Positions 27,298 through 36,312 of a stretch of 57,304 nucleotides of DNA are shown piece by piece. The stretch covers positions 1-57,304 of the forward strand of contig NZ_UXAV01000043.1 of the NCBI RefSeq assembly GCF_900609045.1, in the 5' to 3' direction. The stretch is from Filibacter tadaridae. GTDB taxonomy: Bacteria > Bacillota > Bacilli > Bacillales_A > Planococcaceae. The notes under the pieces are model-generated. The model was not told where the DNA came from. It was given only the letters and a program-made list of their open reading frames with translations, and searched no databases. Position 1 is the first letter of the stretch; the number at the start of each line of letters is the position of its first letter. The position numbers and the translations under genes were made by a program.

Positions 27298-27706
27298 TGT
27301 TATCTTACAAACGACAACGAAAGTCGTATTTTTCATCATCTTCCTATTTTCCATCCACATTTTCTTCGCCGGACATTTTGCGCCCGGCGGTGGATTTGTT
27401 GGCGGGTTGCTCACTACAGGGGCACTCCTTCTTCTTCTTCTTGCATTCGACTTGAAGACTGTTCAAAAAGCGTTGCCTTTCAACTTTATAATCGTAATCG
27501 GCATCGGCTTATTACTGTCTCTCGGGACGGCAGCGGGTTCAATTTTCTTTAATGTCCCGTTCTTCACACATGCATTCGATCACTTTACATTACCCTTGTT
27601 TGGTGAAACGGAACTACACACTGCGATGATTTTCGATGCGGGCGTTTACCTTGTTGTCGTAGGCTCAGCACTGACGATGATCCAGACGATTGGAGGGGAC
27701 GCATAA
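27284..27706 (+). CDS. mrpB: Mrp antiporter subunit B
   Basis: A 140-residue, four-helix subunit with the MnhB signature FAGHFAPGGGFVGGLLTTGALLL (seen as GHFAPGGGFVGG, about 30-41). Its start overlaps the end of mrpA and its stop overlaps the mrpC start (TAATG), so translation is coupled. Required for antiport activity in the B. subtilis complex. Confidence 0.95.
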   Translation: MKTNDVILQTTTKVVFFIIFLFSIHIFFAGHFAPGGGFVGGLLTTGALLLLLLAFDLKTVQKALPFNFIIVIGIGLLLSLGTAAGSIFFNVPFFTHAFDHFTLPLFGETELHTAMIFDAGVYLVVVGSALTMIQTIGGDA

Positions 27707-28047
27707 TGGAACTTATAATGGCTATAGTAATTGGCATTCTATTTATGGCGGCAGTGTACCTGATCCTCTCCAGAAGTATTCTGAAAATCATCATCGGAAC
27801 AGGCTTGTTGAGTCACGGAGCTCATTTACTTATCTTGACAATGGGCGGACTTGGCGGTATCGCCCCGCCTGTTCTTGCAGACGGTGTGACAGACTACGCA
27901 GACCCGCTGCCACAGGCACTTATTCTGACAGCAATCGTTATCAGCTTTGGAGTAACGGCATTTATACTTGTCCTTGCCTATCGGACATACGCTGAACACA
28001 AGACAGACAATATGAATCTAATGAGGGGAAATGACGAACATGATTAA
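27706..28047 (+). CDS. mrpC: Mrp antiporter subunit C (NuoK-like)
   Basis: A 113-residue three-helix protein homologous to NuoK: LILSRSILKIIIGTGLLSHGAHL (about 17-39), then DPLPQALILTAIVISFGVTAF (about 66-86). One-base overlap with mrpB and an 8-bp overlap with mrpD. Confidence 0.95.
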   Translation: MELIMAIVIGILFMAAVYLILSRSILKIIIGTGLLSHGAHLLILTMGGLGGIAPPVLADGVTDYADPLPQALILTAIVISFGVTAFILVLAYRTYAEHKTDNMNLMRGNDEHD

Positions 28048-29524
28048 TCTACTTTTATTTCCAATCATTTTGCCGTTCCTATTCGCGATTCTTCTTCTTT
28101 TCTTCAAGGAGAATATCTTTATGCAACGTTTACTTGCCTTTATCGGATTGACGGTAAGCTTAGTGGCAGCACTTTTCCTTGTTGCTAAAGTGAAAACAGA
28201 CGGCATCCAAGTGATTACGCTAGGAAGCTGGCCTGCGCCTTTTGGTATTTCAATGGTTTCCGATATGCTTTCCGCACTGCTTGTCACAACAACACTTCTC
28301 ATCACATTGTTGGTTGTTGTATATAGCTTTACATCTATCGGAAAAGAGCGTGAACGTTATTTCTATTATCCTGCAATCCTATTTATGATAACCGGGGTTA
28401 ATGGCGCATTTACGACTGGTGATATTTTCAACATGTTCGTATTTTTTGAAGTGCTTTTGATCGCTTCATACGTTCTTATTGTGCTAGGCGGCGAAAAACA
28501 ACAGCTTCGCGAATCTATCAAGTACATACTGGTCAATGTTATTTCTTCCGCACTCTTTGTCATTACAATCGCTTACCTCTACTCCGTTGTCGGTACGTTG
28601 AACATGGCTGATATTTCCGTCAAGATTGCACAAGTTGGACAACCAGGCATCATTACAGTAATTGCTGTTCTTATGTTAATCGTATTTGGTATTAAAGGTT
28701 CTATGTTCCCGCTTTACTTTTGGCTACCAGGGTCTTATGCTGCGCCTCCTGTACCTGTCTTAGCCTTATTCGGTGCATTGCTGACCAAGGTCGGTGTCTA
28801 CGCGATCATGCGGACGTATACGTTGTTCTTCATCAACGATATCGGGTTTACGCATGAGATTCTACTCGTATTATCGATTTTAACGGTTATCGGTGGTTGC
28901 ATTGGTGCCCTGGCCTATTTTGATGTGAAACAGATTATTATCTACAATATCGTGATTGCAATCGGCGTTATTTTGTTCGGCGTAGCCCAAATGAATGAAG
29001 CAGGCATTTCAGGCGGTATTTTCTATCTGATTCACGATATGCTCATTAAAGGTGCATTGTTCTTACTAATTGGCATTATCATCTATGTCACGGGCACTTC
29101 AAACTTGCGGAAAATGGGCGGCTTGATGAAAACGCATGCACCACTTGGTTGGATGTATTTAATCGCAGCATTCGGGCTGGCAGGAGTTCCTCCACTCAGC
29201 GGATTCATTGGAAAGCTTCTCATAGTCAAAGGAGCTTTTGAGGCCGGCACTATTTTAGGAAGTATTATTATTCTTGCATCAAGTTTAGTTGTGTTGTTAT
29301 CGGTCATCCGGATTTTCATTTATGCATTTTGGGGTGCCCCTACAGCTGAATTACCTGTAACAAATCATCGTTCATACCGGAAGATGATGATCCCAGCCGT
29401 TCTATTAGTTATTCTGTCTGTACTTTACGGTGTTGGCACTGAATGGCTTATTCCATATATGGCGGATGCCACAGACGTATTACTACAACCATCCATCTAT
29501 ATTGATGCGGTGCTAAAGGAGTAG
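28040..29524 (+). CDS. mrpD: Mrp antiporter subunit D (NuoM/N-like)
   Basis: A 494-residue, 14-helix subunit of the NuoM/NuoN family. The conserved Glu is in MFVFFEVLLIASYVLI (about 133-148) and the TM7-8 region has KGSMFPLYFWLPGSYAAPPVP. I choose the ATG at 28040 because GAGGGG lies about 10 nt upstream; the ATG at 28031 is too close to it. Length equals that of Bacillus MrpD. Confidence 0.95.
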   Translation: MINLLLFPIILPFLFAILLLFFKENIFMQRLLAFIGLTVSLVAALFLVAKVKTDGIQVITLGSWPAPFGISMVSDMLSALLVTTTLLITLLVVVYSFTSIGKERERYFYYPAILFMITGVNGAFTTGDIFNMFVFFEVLLIASYVLIVLGGEKQQLRESIKYILVNVISSALFVITIAYLYSVVGTLNMADISVKIAQVGQPGIITVIAVLMLIVFGIKGSMFPLYFWLPGSYAAPPVPVLALFGALLTKVGVYAIMRTYTLFFINDIGFTHEILLVLSILTVIGGCIGALAYFDVKQIIIYNIVIAIGVILFGVAQMNEAGISGGIFYLIHDMLIKGALFLLIGIIIYVTGTSNLRKMGGLMKTHAPLGWMYLIAAFGLAGVPPLSGFIGKLLIVKGAFEAGTILGSIIILASSLVVLLSVIRIFIYAFWGAPTAELPVTNHRSYRKMMIPAVLLVILSVLYGVGTEWLIPYMADATDVLLQPSIYIDAVLKE

Positions 29525-29530
29525 ATCACG

Positions 29531-30010
29531 ATGGCTTTCCAACTATTATTGAACTTTATCATCGCTGTCGTCTGGATGTTCATGAGTTCGTCGATGACAG
29601 CAACGACGTTCATAATCGGTTATTTGATTGGTTTTCTTCTTATCTTTTTGACAAGACGATTTTTTAAACAAAGACTGTACACTGGTCGTTTATGGGCGGC
29701 TTTAAAGCTGACTTTACTCTTCTTTAAAGAACTGACGTTATCAAATATTTCCGTACTACTTCTAGTCATTCGTCCGAAGCTGAATATCCAACCGAGGATT
29801 TTCGCAATGCTTACGGAGCTCGAAACCGACTGGGAAGTTACATTACTTTCAAGCCTGATAACGCTAACGCCTGGTACGATTGTCGTTCACGTATCCGATG
29901 ACCAGCGAACGTTGTATATTCACGCAATAGATGCAGAGGATGCTGAAGAAGCGATTGAATCGATTAAAAACACATTCGAAAAAGCGATTAGAGAGGTGAG
30001 CCGTACATGA
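29531..30010 (+). CDS. mrpE: Mrp antiporter subunit E
   Basis: A 159-residue subunit with two or three N-terminal helices and a cytoplasmic domain containing LSSLITLTPGTIVVHVSDD (about 105-123), the MnhE signature. SD AAAGGAG. The stop overlaps the mrpF start (ATGATGA). Confidence 0.95.
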   Translation: MAFQLLLNFIIAVVWMFMSSSMTATTFIIGYLIGFLLIFLTRRFFKQRLYTGRLWAALKLTLLFFKELTLSNISVLLLVIRPKLNIQPRIFAMLTELETDWEVTLLSSLITLTPGTIVVHVSDDQRTLYIHAIDAEDAEEAIESIKNTFEKAIREVSRT

Positions 30011-30288
30011 TGACTTTTATATGGATTTGTTTACTACTCGTCATCTTATCGATGGGTGCTCTACTGTTCCGTGTATTCCGCGGTCCTTCTACTCCCGATC
30101 GCCTCATTGCGCTTGATGCAATTGGTGTTATGCTCATTTCTGTAATTGCGCTCGTTTCCATTTTGTTTGAAACAGGATTTTTCATCGATGTGATTTTACT
30201 GATTGCGATCATCTCATTTATCGGTACTGTATCATTCTCTAAATTCATTGAGAGAGGAGAGATTATCGAACGTGATCGTACTAGCTAA
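30007..30288 (+). CDS. mrpF: Mrp antiporter subunit F
   Basis: A 93-residue three-helix protein with the MnhF signature [19 protein letters not shown] (about 22-40). SD GAGGTGA. It overlaps mrpE by 4 bp and mrpG by 17 bp. Confidence 0.95.
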   Translation: MMTFIWICLLLVILSMGALLFRVFRGPSTPDRLIALDAIGVMLISVIALVSILFETGFFIDVILLIAIISFIGTVSFSKFIERGEIIERDRTS

Positions 30289-30655
30289 TATACTCATTGT
30301 CGCTACAATCATCGTTGGTGTCGTTTTTACAATCGTTACGTCCATCGGTGTCTTACGGTTGCCCGATGTGTATACTAGGGCTCACGCTGCATCCAAGAGC
30401 TCTACACTGGGCGTTCTCGGTATTTTACTGGGTGTCTTTTTTCACTTCTGGCTAAATGAAGGCCATTTCAGTATTCAAATCCTTCTCGGCATTTTGTTTC
30501 TTTTCATCACTTCTCCAATCGGTGGTCATTTGATGAGCCGTGCTGCATACATGTCTGGCGTGAAACCAACAGAACTTACTGTTAAAGATGATCTTGCAGA
30601 AGTCGTTAAAAAAGCAAAACAAAGCAAAGCAGTAACAAGTCAAAAAGAACAATGA
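30272..30655 (+). CDS. mrpG: Mrp antiporter subunit G
   Basis: A 127-residue three-helix subunit with the MnhG motif [20 protein letters not shown] (about 23-42) and a Lys-rich tail. The start is GTG at 30272, preceded by GAGAGGAGAG; a frame open to 30203 lies wholly inside mrpF and is ignored. Last gene of the seven-gene operon. Confidence 0.95.
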   Translation: MIVLANILIVATIIVGVVFTIVTSIGVLRLPDVYTRAHAASKSSTLGVLGILLGVFFHFWLNEGHFSIQILLGILFLFITSPIGGHLMSRAAYMSGVKPTELTVKDDLAEVVKKAKQSKAVTSQKEQ

Positions 30656-30700
30656 AAAACAGGCAATGCTAACGGAAACTCCGTTGCATTGCCTGTTTTC
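30656..30700 (+). terminator. terminator of the mrp operon
   Basis: AAAACAGGCAATGC / GCATTGCCTGTTTT stem with an inner AACGGAAACTCCGTT hairpin, beginning at the mrpG stop and ending in TTTTCTTTCT. Confidence 0.9.
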
Positions 30701-30703
30701 TTT

Positions 30704-30973
30704 CTAGTAAGGTCCGTAATATCCGTACGGTGGATAGCCGACGTATGGAGGATAATTCCCATACGATGGATAACCATAGCCATAGCCATAGCCATACGGA
30801 TAATAGCCGTACGGGTAGCTGGATGGGTAGTATGGCGTATCATAAGTTGATGGAAATAATGTATTCCCAAGAAGACCTCCAACGAATCCTCCTAGAAACG
30901 GCCCTCCGATTCCAAATCCGAATCCTTGATTGTTCCGGCTGTTGTGATCATGTCTGTAATTATTTCGAGGCAT
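30704..30973 (-). CDS. Gly/Tyr/Pro-rich low-complexity small protein
   Basis: An 89-residue protein. N-terminus MPRNNYRHDHNSRNNQ is polar; then a glycine run FGFGIGGPFLGGFVGGLLG (about 18-36) that may enter a membrane; then a Tyr/Pro/Gly tail with YGYYPYGYGYGYGYPSYG (about 56-73). Composition resembles spore-coat or surface proteins of Bacilli, but that is only a resemblance. The start at 30973 is chosen for AAAGGGG 6 nt upstream. The DNA of the tail is a run of GGYTAT-type hexamers, so length may vary between strains. Confidence 0.65.
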   Translation of the reverse strand: MPRNNYRHDHNSRNNQGFGFGIGGPFLGGFVGGLLGNTLFPSTYDTPYYPSSYPYGYYPYGYGYGYGYPSYGNYPPYVGYPPYGYYGPY

Positions 30974-31045
30974 TGTCATCCCCTTTCCCACTTAGCTTAT
31001 TCGGTGTAGTCAGTGGGTATAGGGATAATCGCCCAAACAGTTGGG

Positions 31046-32551
31046 TTAGTCTTCGTCCTCCGCCATGCGCTCCACCAATGTTGCAAGCGTACGTACCATG
31101 ACACCTGTCGCGCCTTTAGGTCCTAAATCATGTGCAGAGGCTGCATCTGACGTTCCCGCGATGTCTAGATGAACCCAAGGTGTATCACCAACGAATTCTC
31201 CAACAAAACCACCGCCAAAGATCATATGACCGTCACGTCCCGGCGAATTGTTCAAGTCGGCTACATCTGTTTTACGAAGGCGTTTTTTATCGTTTTCCGT
31301 TAACGGTAATCTCCATACAAATTCACTTGTTTCAACTGCCGCCTGCATGAATTCTTCGAAGAATTCCTCGTTATTTGTTAGCGCTCCTGTTTTATCCACA
31401 CCAAGCGCAACAATGACACCGCCTGTAAGTGTCGCAACATCGATTAAGTAATCTGCGCCGGATTGCTTGGCGTAAGTCACAGCATCCGCTAATACAAGAC
31501 GCCCTTCAGCATCAGTATTCAGTACTTCAATCGTTTTTCCACTTAATGATGTAATCACGTCATCGGGTTTAAACGCTTCTCCCGAAATCATATTATCCGT
31601 GGATGCGATGACCGCAATAACATTCGTCGCAGGTCGCAATTCACCAATGATATCCATAGCCCCAAGAACGGCAGCTGCACCACCCATATCACCTTTCATG
31701 CCAACCATACCGTCTTTCGTTTTCAAAGAGTATCCACCTGTGTCGTATGTAATACCTTTCCCAACGAGTCCAACTACATCTTTCCATTCATCGGTTGCTG
31801 CATATTTTAAGACGATCAATTTGGGCTCCTCAACAGACCCCTTATTAACAGCAAGGATTGCACCCATTCCGAGCTCTTCCATTTCTTTTTTACCGAGTAC
31901 TTCTATTTCAAAGTCATGCTTTTCTGCGAGTTCACGTGCATACTCAGCCATCTTTGTAGCTGTTAGGATATTGGGTGGCATATTAACAAGCGTACGCGCC
32001 TCATTCACTGCATGCGCATGTACCTTCCCGACTTCAAATGCAGCTTTTAGTTCATCCTCATCTGAAGATGAAAGGAATTGAATCGTTTCTAACTTTATTT
32101 CACGTTCATTTGAATTTGTCTTATACCCTTCAAAACGGTACATCCCCATACCGATACCTTCAGAAGCTGTGAAAACCACATCCTCACATGTTAGTTTGTC
32201 GTTTGTAAACGGGGCTGTCCAAATTGCAGCAGAGGCCACTTTCATGCCGACAAGTTCCTTACCTACAGAAGCAAACGTTTGACGCAGGCGATCTTCCGTC
32301 AATTGTTTGTGAGAACCCAGACCTACAAAAAGAACTCGTTTATAACGATGCTCCCCAGGGGATGGCACGTTGACAATCTTTTTGAACTCTGTCTTAATAT
32401 CACCAGATTTGATCCATTCAGGTACACGTGTTGTGAAAGATTCAACAAACTTGTCCCAGCCCTGCGTATTTTCCGGATGCTCGGGTACACCTACAATAAG
32501 GACCTCTGCCTGTACTGTATCGAAACCTTCTGCGTTAATTGTACTATTCAT
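31046..32551 (-). CDS. pepA: leucyl aminopeptidase (cytosol aminopeptidase, M17)
   Basis: A 501-residue M17 two-metal aminopeptidase (YuiE in B. subtilis), cutting N-terminal residues from peptides in the cytosol. Metal and active-site motifs are intact: VGKGITYDTGGYSLK (metal Asp and catalytic Lys), MKGDMGGAAAV (metal Asp), and the family signature NTDAEGRLVLADA (about 345-357) with Asp, Glu and catalytic Arg. The N-terminal third is the divergent regulatory domain. SD GGGGAGG. Confidence 0.95.
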   Translation of the reverse strand: MNSTINAEGFDTVQAEVLIVGVPEHPENTQGWDKFVESFTTRVPEWIKSGDIKTEFKKIVNVPSPGEHRYKRVLFVGLGSHKQLTEDRLRQTFASVGKELVGMKVASAAIWTAPFTNDKLTCEDVVFTASEGIGMGMYRFEGYKTNSNEREIKLETIQFLSSSDEDELKAAFEVGKVHAHAVNEARTLVNMPPNILTATKMAEYARELAEKHDFEIEVLGKKEMEELGMGAILAVNKGSVEEPKLIVLKYAATDEWKDVVGLVGKGITYDTGGYSLKTKDGMVGMKGDMGGAAAVLGAMDIIGELRPATNVIAVIASTDNMISGEAFKPDDVITSLSGKTIEVLNTDAEGRLVLADAVTYAKQSGADYLIDVATLTGGVIVALGVDKTGALTNNEEFFEEFMQAAVETSEFVWRLPLTENDKKRLRKTDVADLNNSPGRDGHMIFGGGFVGEFVGDTPWVHLDIAGTSDAASAHDLGPKGATGVMVRTLATLVERMAEDED

Positions 32552-32713
32552 TTTTCTACCTCCCCAATTTTATACATTCTTCATTGTACCGCAAATTTTC
32601 AGCCGGAGGGAGTAATTTGTTCGGGTCCCGTACTATTCTATTCTTTTTTACACAACACATTATGTTATACTACTTATACAATTTCGCTTTATCCAAAAAA
32701 GGAGTGATAGTAG

Positions 32714-33190
32714 TTGGCATTGCTTCAAAATACTCCGCTCCTTGCAGCGTTGTTCGGAATATTATTTGCCCAATTCATTAAAATCCCTATTCACTTTTTC
32801 ATTAGTGGCAAACTTGACTGGAAACTGATGACTTCGACTGGCGGCATGCCCAGTTCACATTCGGCTGCCGTCACATCCCTGACAACAGCGATTGCTTATG
32901 AGGCTGGTCTTGGCTCACCCCTCTTCGCCGTTTCCACAATCTTTGCCGTTATCGTGATGTTCGACGCTACAGGCATCCGTTACCAAGCGGGACAACAAGC
33001 ACTCATCATCAATCAGATGCGATTGGACTTCCAGACATTTGTTCAGGAAGCGAAGGGTTGGCAACAAAAGGACGGACCGCAAAAGATTCAGGAGCTCAAA
33101 ACTTTACTCGGCCACAAGCCCAACGAGGTATTTGCAGGAGCGGTACTTGGTATTCTTATTTCAGTAATTATCTACACATTTATAGTATGA
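32714..33190 (+). CDS. yuiD: divergent PAP2 family membrane protein (YuiD)
   Basis: A 158-residue DUF212/divergent PAP2 protein with membrane helices at both ends. Family blocks: FAQFIKIPIHFFISGKLDWKLM (seen as AQFIKIPIHFF, about 19-29), TSTGGMPSSHSAAVTSL (about 42-58) with the PSSHS phosphatase-like core, and GHKPNEVFAGAVLGI (about 136-150). Enzymatic role unproven. Start TTG at 32714 with AAAGGAG. In B. subtilis it neighbours yuiE (pepA), as here, divergent. Confidence 0.88.
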   Translation: MALLQNTPLLAALFGILFAQFIKIPIHFFISGKLDWKLMTSTGGMPSSHSAAVTSLTTAIAYEAGLGSPLFAVSTIFAVIVMFDATGIRYQAGQQALIINQMRLDFQTFVQEAKGWQQKDGPQKIQELKTLLGHKPNEVFAGAVLGILISVIIYTFIV

Positions 33191-33220
33191 AAAAAAGGTG
33201 TGCATATGCACACCTTTTTT
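33190..33220. terminator. bidirectional terminator yuiD/yuiB
   Basis: Perfect palindrome AAAAAAGGTGTGCATATGCACACCTTTTTT starting at the yuiD stop (given here as two halves of one 30-bp palindrome: AAAAAAGGTGTGCAT and its complement). Serves both convergent genes. Confidence 0.9.
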
Positions 33221-33246
33221 GTTGAATACAACCTATTTTCTTATCG

Positions 33247-33576
33247 TCAAAACATTTGATAGCCTTGTTTACGCAACAGTTTTATAACGAATCCAGATAT
33301 GATAGCGCCCACTAAACCGCTTGTCAGAATGATTACATCCACTGTATGAAGTGCCGTAATCTTTTCTCCTAAAAGCTGAAACGCGTAGCTAGGTTTTGTG
33401 AAATACTCATAGATTTTTACTTTGTCTATGATTAATATGACGACAACTGGATATATGATAGCCATTAACCATGTCATTCGAAGAAGCATATTCAATAGAA
33501 ATCCTATACCGAAAAACATGACAATGAAAATAAGTACCGATAAGATAACATGCACTAATGAGATTGATCCTGCCAA
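33247..33576 (-). CDS. yuiB: YuiB-like small membrane protein
   Basis: A 109-residue protein with three hydrophobic helices (FIVMFFGIGFLLNMLLRMTWLMAIIYP covers the first two; quoted in part as FFGIGFLLNMLLR, about 21-33). It resembles B. subtilis YuiB in length and N-terminal pattern and occupies the same place. Function unknown. The start is TTG at 33574-33576 after GGGGG. The first half of the following 33577-33752 gap contains a 16-bp palindrome (33618-33633) of unknown role. Confidence 0.7.
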   Translation of the reverse strand: MAGSISLVHVILSVLIFIVMFFGIGFLLNMLLRMTWLMAIIYPVVVILIIDKVKIYEYFTKPSYAFQLLGEKITALHTVDVIILTSGLVGAIISGFVIKLLRKQGYQMF

Positions 33577-33752
33577 TATGATTACCCCCGTTTTCCATTC
33601 ACCATTTTACATGAATGGTTGAAAGCTTTCAACAATCCTTAATCAGTTTGCCGATTTGTCGAAATTGACCATACTGAGTCGAGCACTTTTGACCATTCAA
33701 TTCTAAAAAAATGCACCTGCTGTCTCCGACAGGCAGGTGCTTCATGAATCTA

Positions 33753-34970
33753 TTATTTAAGAAGGTTGAACTTCCCTTTTTTAATCGCAAGGCCAGCTCC
33801 GCCGATCATATAAAGTGCACGGTTATCAACCATTTTCTTCATGAATGAAGCTTTCTTACCAGTGAACTTTTTACCGAATGCAGTACCGATTGCATCATCA
33901 TCACCTAGAGAAGCAATGCTACCTTTTAAGTCCGGAACGAACTCAGTTGTAGGATTGCCTTTAATAAGTGCAATGATGTTGTTTGCACATACATCACCTT
34001 GTTGCATCGCAATTTGTGCTGTTGGTGGATATGGACGATTTACCGCTTCATTGATCATTAACGCACAATCACCGACGATAAATACATCAGAATGACCTGG
34101 TGCACGAAGATCTTTGTCAACTTTAACACGCGCACGCATGTTTTCAATGCCAGTTTGTTCGATAAGACGATTTCCGCGAACACCTGCAGCCCATACAACC
34201 GTACCAGCTTTGATGAATTCAAATTCATCTTCGCCTTTTTTAATATTAACGCCTTCAGGAGTTGCTTCAACGACTGGCGTACCGATCGAGAATTCAATCC
34301 CTTTAGCTTTTAATTGTTTAACTGCATACTCAACAAGTTCTGGATCGAATCCTGGTAGAACCATAGGAGCTGCTTCTACACAAATAACGCGTACTTTTTC
34401 AGCTGGAACATCGAATTCTTTACAAAGTTCAGGAACCCGGTTACCTAACTCACCAAGGAATTCGATTCCTGTGAATCCTGCACCACCAACAATAATCGTT
34501 AGACGGCTATCATCTTTTTCTTCTTCAAGAGACCATGTTGCAAACTGATATTCGATATGTTCGCGAATTTGGCGTGCAGCTTTGACGTTAGCAATAGAGA
34601 ATGCATATTTATCAAGTCCTGTAATACCGAATGTTTCGCCTTCAAATCCAAGAGAAATAACAAGGTAGTCATATGTATGAGCACCTGCACTTGAAGTGAC
34701 AACTTTCTCTTGGATATTGATTTCTGTAACTTCGGCTTTAACGAATTTAACTTTGTTATTGTCGATGACGCTCTTGATATCATAACGGACTGATTCAGGA
34801 GACATTGTTCCCGCAGCTGCTTCATGCAACCATGTTGACTCGTAATGATAATCGTTTTTGTTAATAAGTACGATATCAACATCATCTGCGCCAATTGTTT
34901 TTTGTAATTTAACGACTGTCGATAAACCACCGTAACCTGCGCCTAATACTAAAATTGTCGGTCTTTTCAC
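33753..34970 (-). CDS. yumB: type II NADH dehydrogenase (YumB/Ndh-like)
   Basis: A 405-residue FAD flavoprotein that passes electrons from NADH to menaquinone without pumping protons. FAD-binding [10 protein letters not shown] (about 10-19), NADH-binding [14 protein letters not shown] (about 162-175), and FIVGDCALM (about 295-303) are all clear; the C-terminal 60 residues form the membrane-attachment part. I choose GTG at 34970 ([10 protein letters not shown]) with AAGGTGG upstream; a GTG at 34985 overlaps the SD. Confidence 0.92.
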   Translation of the reverse strand: MKRPTILVLGAGYGGLSTVVKLQKTIGADDVDIVLINKNDYHYESTWLHEAAAGTMSPESVRYDIKSVIDNNKVKFVKAEVTEINIQEKVVTSSAGAHTYDYLVISLGFEGETFGITGLDKYAFSIANVKAARQIREHIEYQFATWSLEEEKDDSRLTIIVGGAGFTGIEFLGELGNRVPELCKEFDVPAEKVRVICVEAAPMVLPGFDPELVEYAVKQLKAKGIEFSIGTPVVEATPEGVNIKKGEDEFEFIKAGTVVWAAGVRGNRLIEQTGIENMRARVKVDKDLRAPGHSDVFIVGDCALMINEAVNRPYPPTAQIAMQQGDVCANNIIALIKGNPTTEFVPDLKGSIASLGDDDAIGTAFGKKFTGKKASFMKKMVDNRALYMIGGAGLAIKKGKFNLLK

Positions 34971-35052
34971 GAAGATCGAAACCACCTTTGATTTATATTG
35001 TGCCTGGCCTCCGTGAAATCGATTACACCGGCGATTTACACAGTCCTGGCTT

Positions 35053-35111
35053 TTGTCATTTTTTCGACAAACTCTATCTCTAATAGTAGCCCTTTTGGGT
35101 AATCATTTCAA
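35053..35111 (-). promoter_or_regulatory. yumB promoter with a Rex-like palindrome just downstream
   Basis: On the minus strand TTGAAA (35106-35111) and TACTAT (35083-35088) are 17 bp apart. An 18-bp palindrome TTGTCGAAAAAATGACAA (35053-35070) follows at about +6 to +23. Its TTGT-N10-ACAA frame matches Rex operators, but the inner bases (CG/TG) do not. Confidence 0.5.
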
Positions 35112-35155
35112 TACTATAAATAAAATAGAAACTCTTTGAAAATACTGAATTTGAA

Positions 35156-35317
35156 ATATGTAGGTTGAACTAAAGAATTCCATTGAACCCGCTTCGGCGC
35201 TAGGGGATGCCTCCCGCTATAAGCCAGACAGCTTCACCGTCAGACTTATGGCTTCAGCTACCCCTTTTTAAGGCGCCTTCGCTAGTTTTCATATAGAATC
35301 ATTAATTCAATATATAG
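35156..35317. repeat. palindromic intergenic repeat, family A copy 2
   Basis: Same organisation as the 11019 copy: TTGAAC-type ends, GGCGCTAGGGGATGCCTCCC, CTATAAGCCAGAC ... GTCAGACTTATGGCTTCAG, CTACCCC, AAGGCGCCTTCGC, CATATAGAAT. It is more diverged than copies 1 and 3, but the central hairpin keeps pairing by compensating changes (CTATAAG/CTTATGG against CAATAAG/ATTG elsewhere). Confidence 0.82.
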
Positions 35318-35330
35318 TTGTTTTAATACG

Positions 35331-35368
35331 AAAAAATACCTTCCTAAATGGCTTCTTAGGAAGGTATT
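35331..35368 (-). terminator. terminator of yutM
   Basis: On the minus strand AATACCTTCCTA / TAGGAAGGTATT is followed by TTTTTTCG, just past the yutM stop. Confidence 0.88.
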
Positions 35369-35375
35369 AAAAGGA

Positions 35376-35738
35376 TTAACAGTCTGCCGGCGTTCCCGAC
35401 TTCTTGGCTGTTCTGAACGAGGTTCCGCATCCGCATGATGCTATGGCGTTTGGATTCTCTATTGTAAAACCGCCCCCCATTAGGGACTCTTTATAGTCAA
35501 CTTGTGTTCCTTCAAGTATAGGTGCGTCTTCGCTTGCAACAAGGATTTCCAAACCGTGTTGTGATAATAGTAAATCATCTTCCGACTTTTCAGTTTCAAA
35601 ACCCATGCCGTATGTCAAACCACTACATCCTCCGCCGTTTACAGCGACACGCAGGTAAGAACCTTCTTCCTCGTTATGACGCATCATCTCTTTAACATGA
35701 AATGCAGCTGCTTGTGTAACTTCAACAACTTGTTTCAT
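35376..35738 (-). CDS. yutM: A-type iron-sulfur carrier (HesB/IscA family, YutM)
   Basis: A 120-residue A-type carrier that delivers Fe-S clusters to client proteins. The three cluster cysteines are present: GGGCSGL (Cys about 38) and SCGCGTSF (Cys about 102 and 104). SD AAGGATGG. It sits near yutI and, at some distance, lipA and suf, all part of cluster supply or use. Confidence 0.93.
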   Translation of the reverse strand: MKQVVEVTQAAAFHVKEMMRHNEEEGSYLRVAVNGGGCSGLTYGMGFETEKSEDDLLLSQHGLEILVASEDAPILEGTQVDYKESLMGGGFTIENPNAIASCGCGTSFRTAKKSGTPADC

Positions 35739-35944
35739 CTACGTTCACCATCCTTTTGTTTTCTATTTTGTAATCATATCAATGATTTTATGCATTGTGC
35801 AATCTTATTCACTCATGTCTGAATGAACTTACGTTATACGAATATTTGTAGTCCTAAACTTCTTGCGTGTTATTGAAAGCCAACGGATAACAACTGAACC
35901 ACAACTAATTGAATAGGCAAAAGAACGATGGCAGGAAATACGTG

Positions 35945-35983
35945 CTAAAAAAAAATAAAACGAACCCGAAATCGGTCCGTTTT
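35945..35983 (-). terminator. terminator of yutI
   Basis: Minus-strand stem AAAACGGACCG / CGGGTTCGTTTT followed by ATTTTTTTTT, just past the yutI stop. Confidence 0.85.
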
Positions 35984-35989
35984 AAGACG

Positions 35990-36226
35990 TTAAAATACTT
36001 GTTCCACTTCAACGACGCCTGGAACTTCTTCCAGAAGTGCACGTTCAATACCTGCTTTAAGTGTAATTGTCGAACTCGGGCAAGTACCGCAAGCACCAAG
36101 TAGGCGGAGTTTTACGACGCCATCCTCAATATCGACGAGTTCACAGTCGCCTCCATCACGTAGAAGGAATGGGCGTAATTTATCTAATACTTCTTGTACT
36201 GGTTCTGTCATCATTGTATCTGTCAT
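35990..36226 (-). CDS. yutI: NifU C-terminal-domain protein (YutI, Nfu-like)
   Basis: A 78-residue Nfu-type scaffold/carrier for Fe-S clusters with the CxxC motif GACGTCPSS (Cys about 46 and 49) and the preceding [23 protein letters not shown]. Divergent from yuzD, as in B. subtilis. Confidence 0.92.
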   Translation of the reverse strand: MTDTMMTEPVQEVLDKLRPFLLRDGGDCELVDIEDGVVKLRLLGACGTCPSSTITLKAGIERALLEEVPGVVEVEQVF

Positions 36227-36248
36227 TGTTTTTTAACTCTCCTTTCCT

Positions 36249-36285
36249 TATACTTATTATAAACTGGATAAAGAAAAAAATCCAA
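36249..36285 (-). promoter_or_regulatory. yutI promoter
   Basis: TTGGAT (36280-36285) and a perfect TATAAT (36256-36261) with 18-bp spacing on the minus strand, about 25 nt upstream of the yutI start. Confidence 0.65.
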
Positions 36286-36312
36286 CTTTGAATTTGAAAG
36301 GAGCAATTTGAA

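Noticed and set aside
31599..32081. 160-codon frame antisense to pepA
   Set aside because: No SD, low-quality Ser/Thr/Pro-rich product typical of antisense shadow frames.
33618..33633. GTTGAAAGCTTTCAAC as a CcpA cre site
   Set aside because: The central CG of cre is missing and the half-site spacing is 2 bp short; it also lies after the yuiB start, in a place with no clear target promoter.
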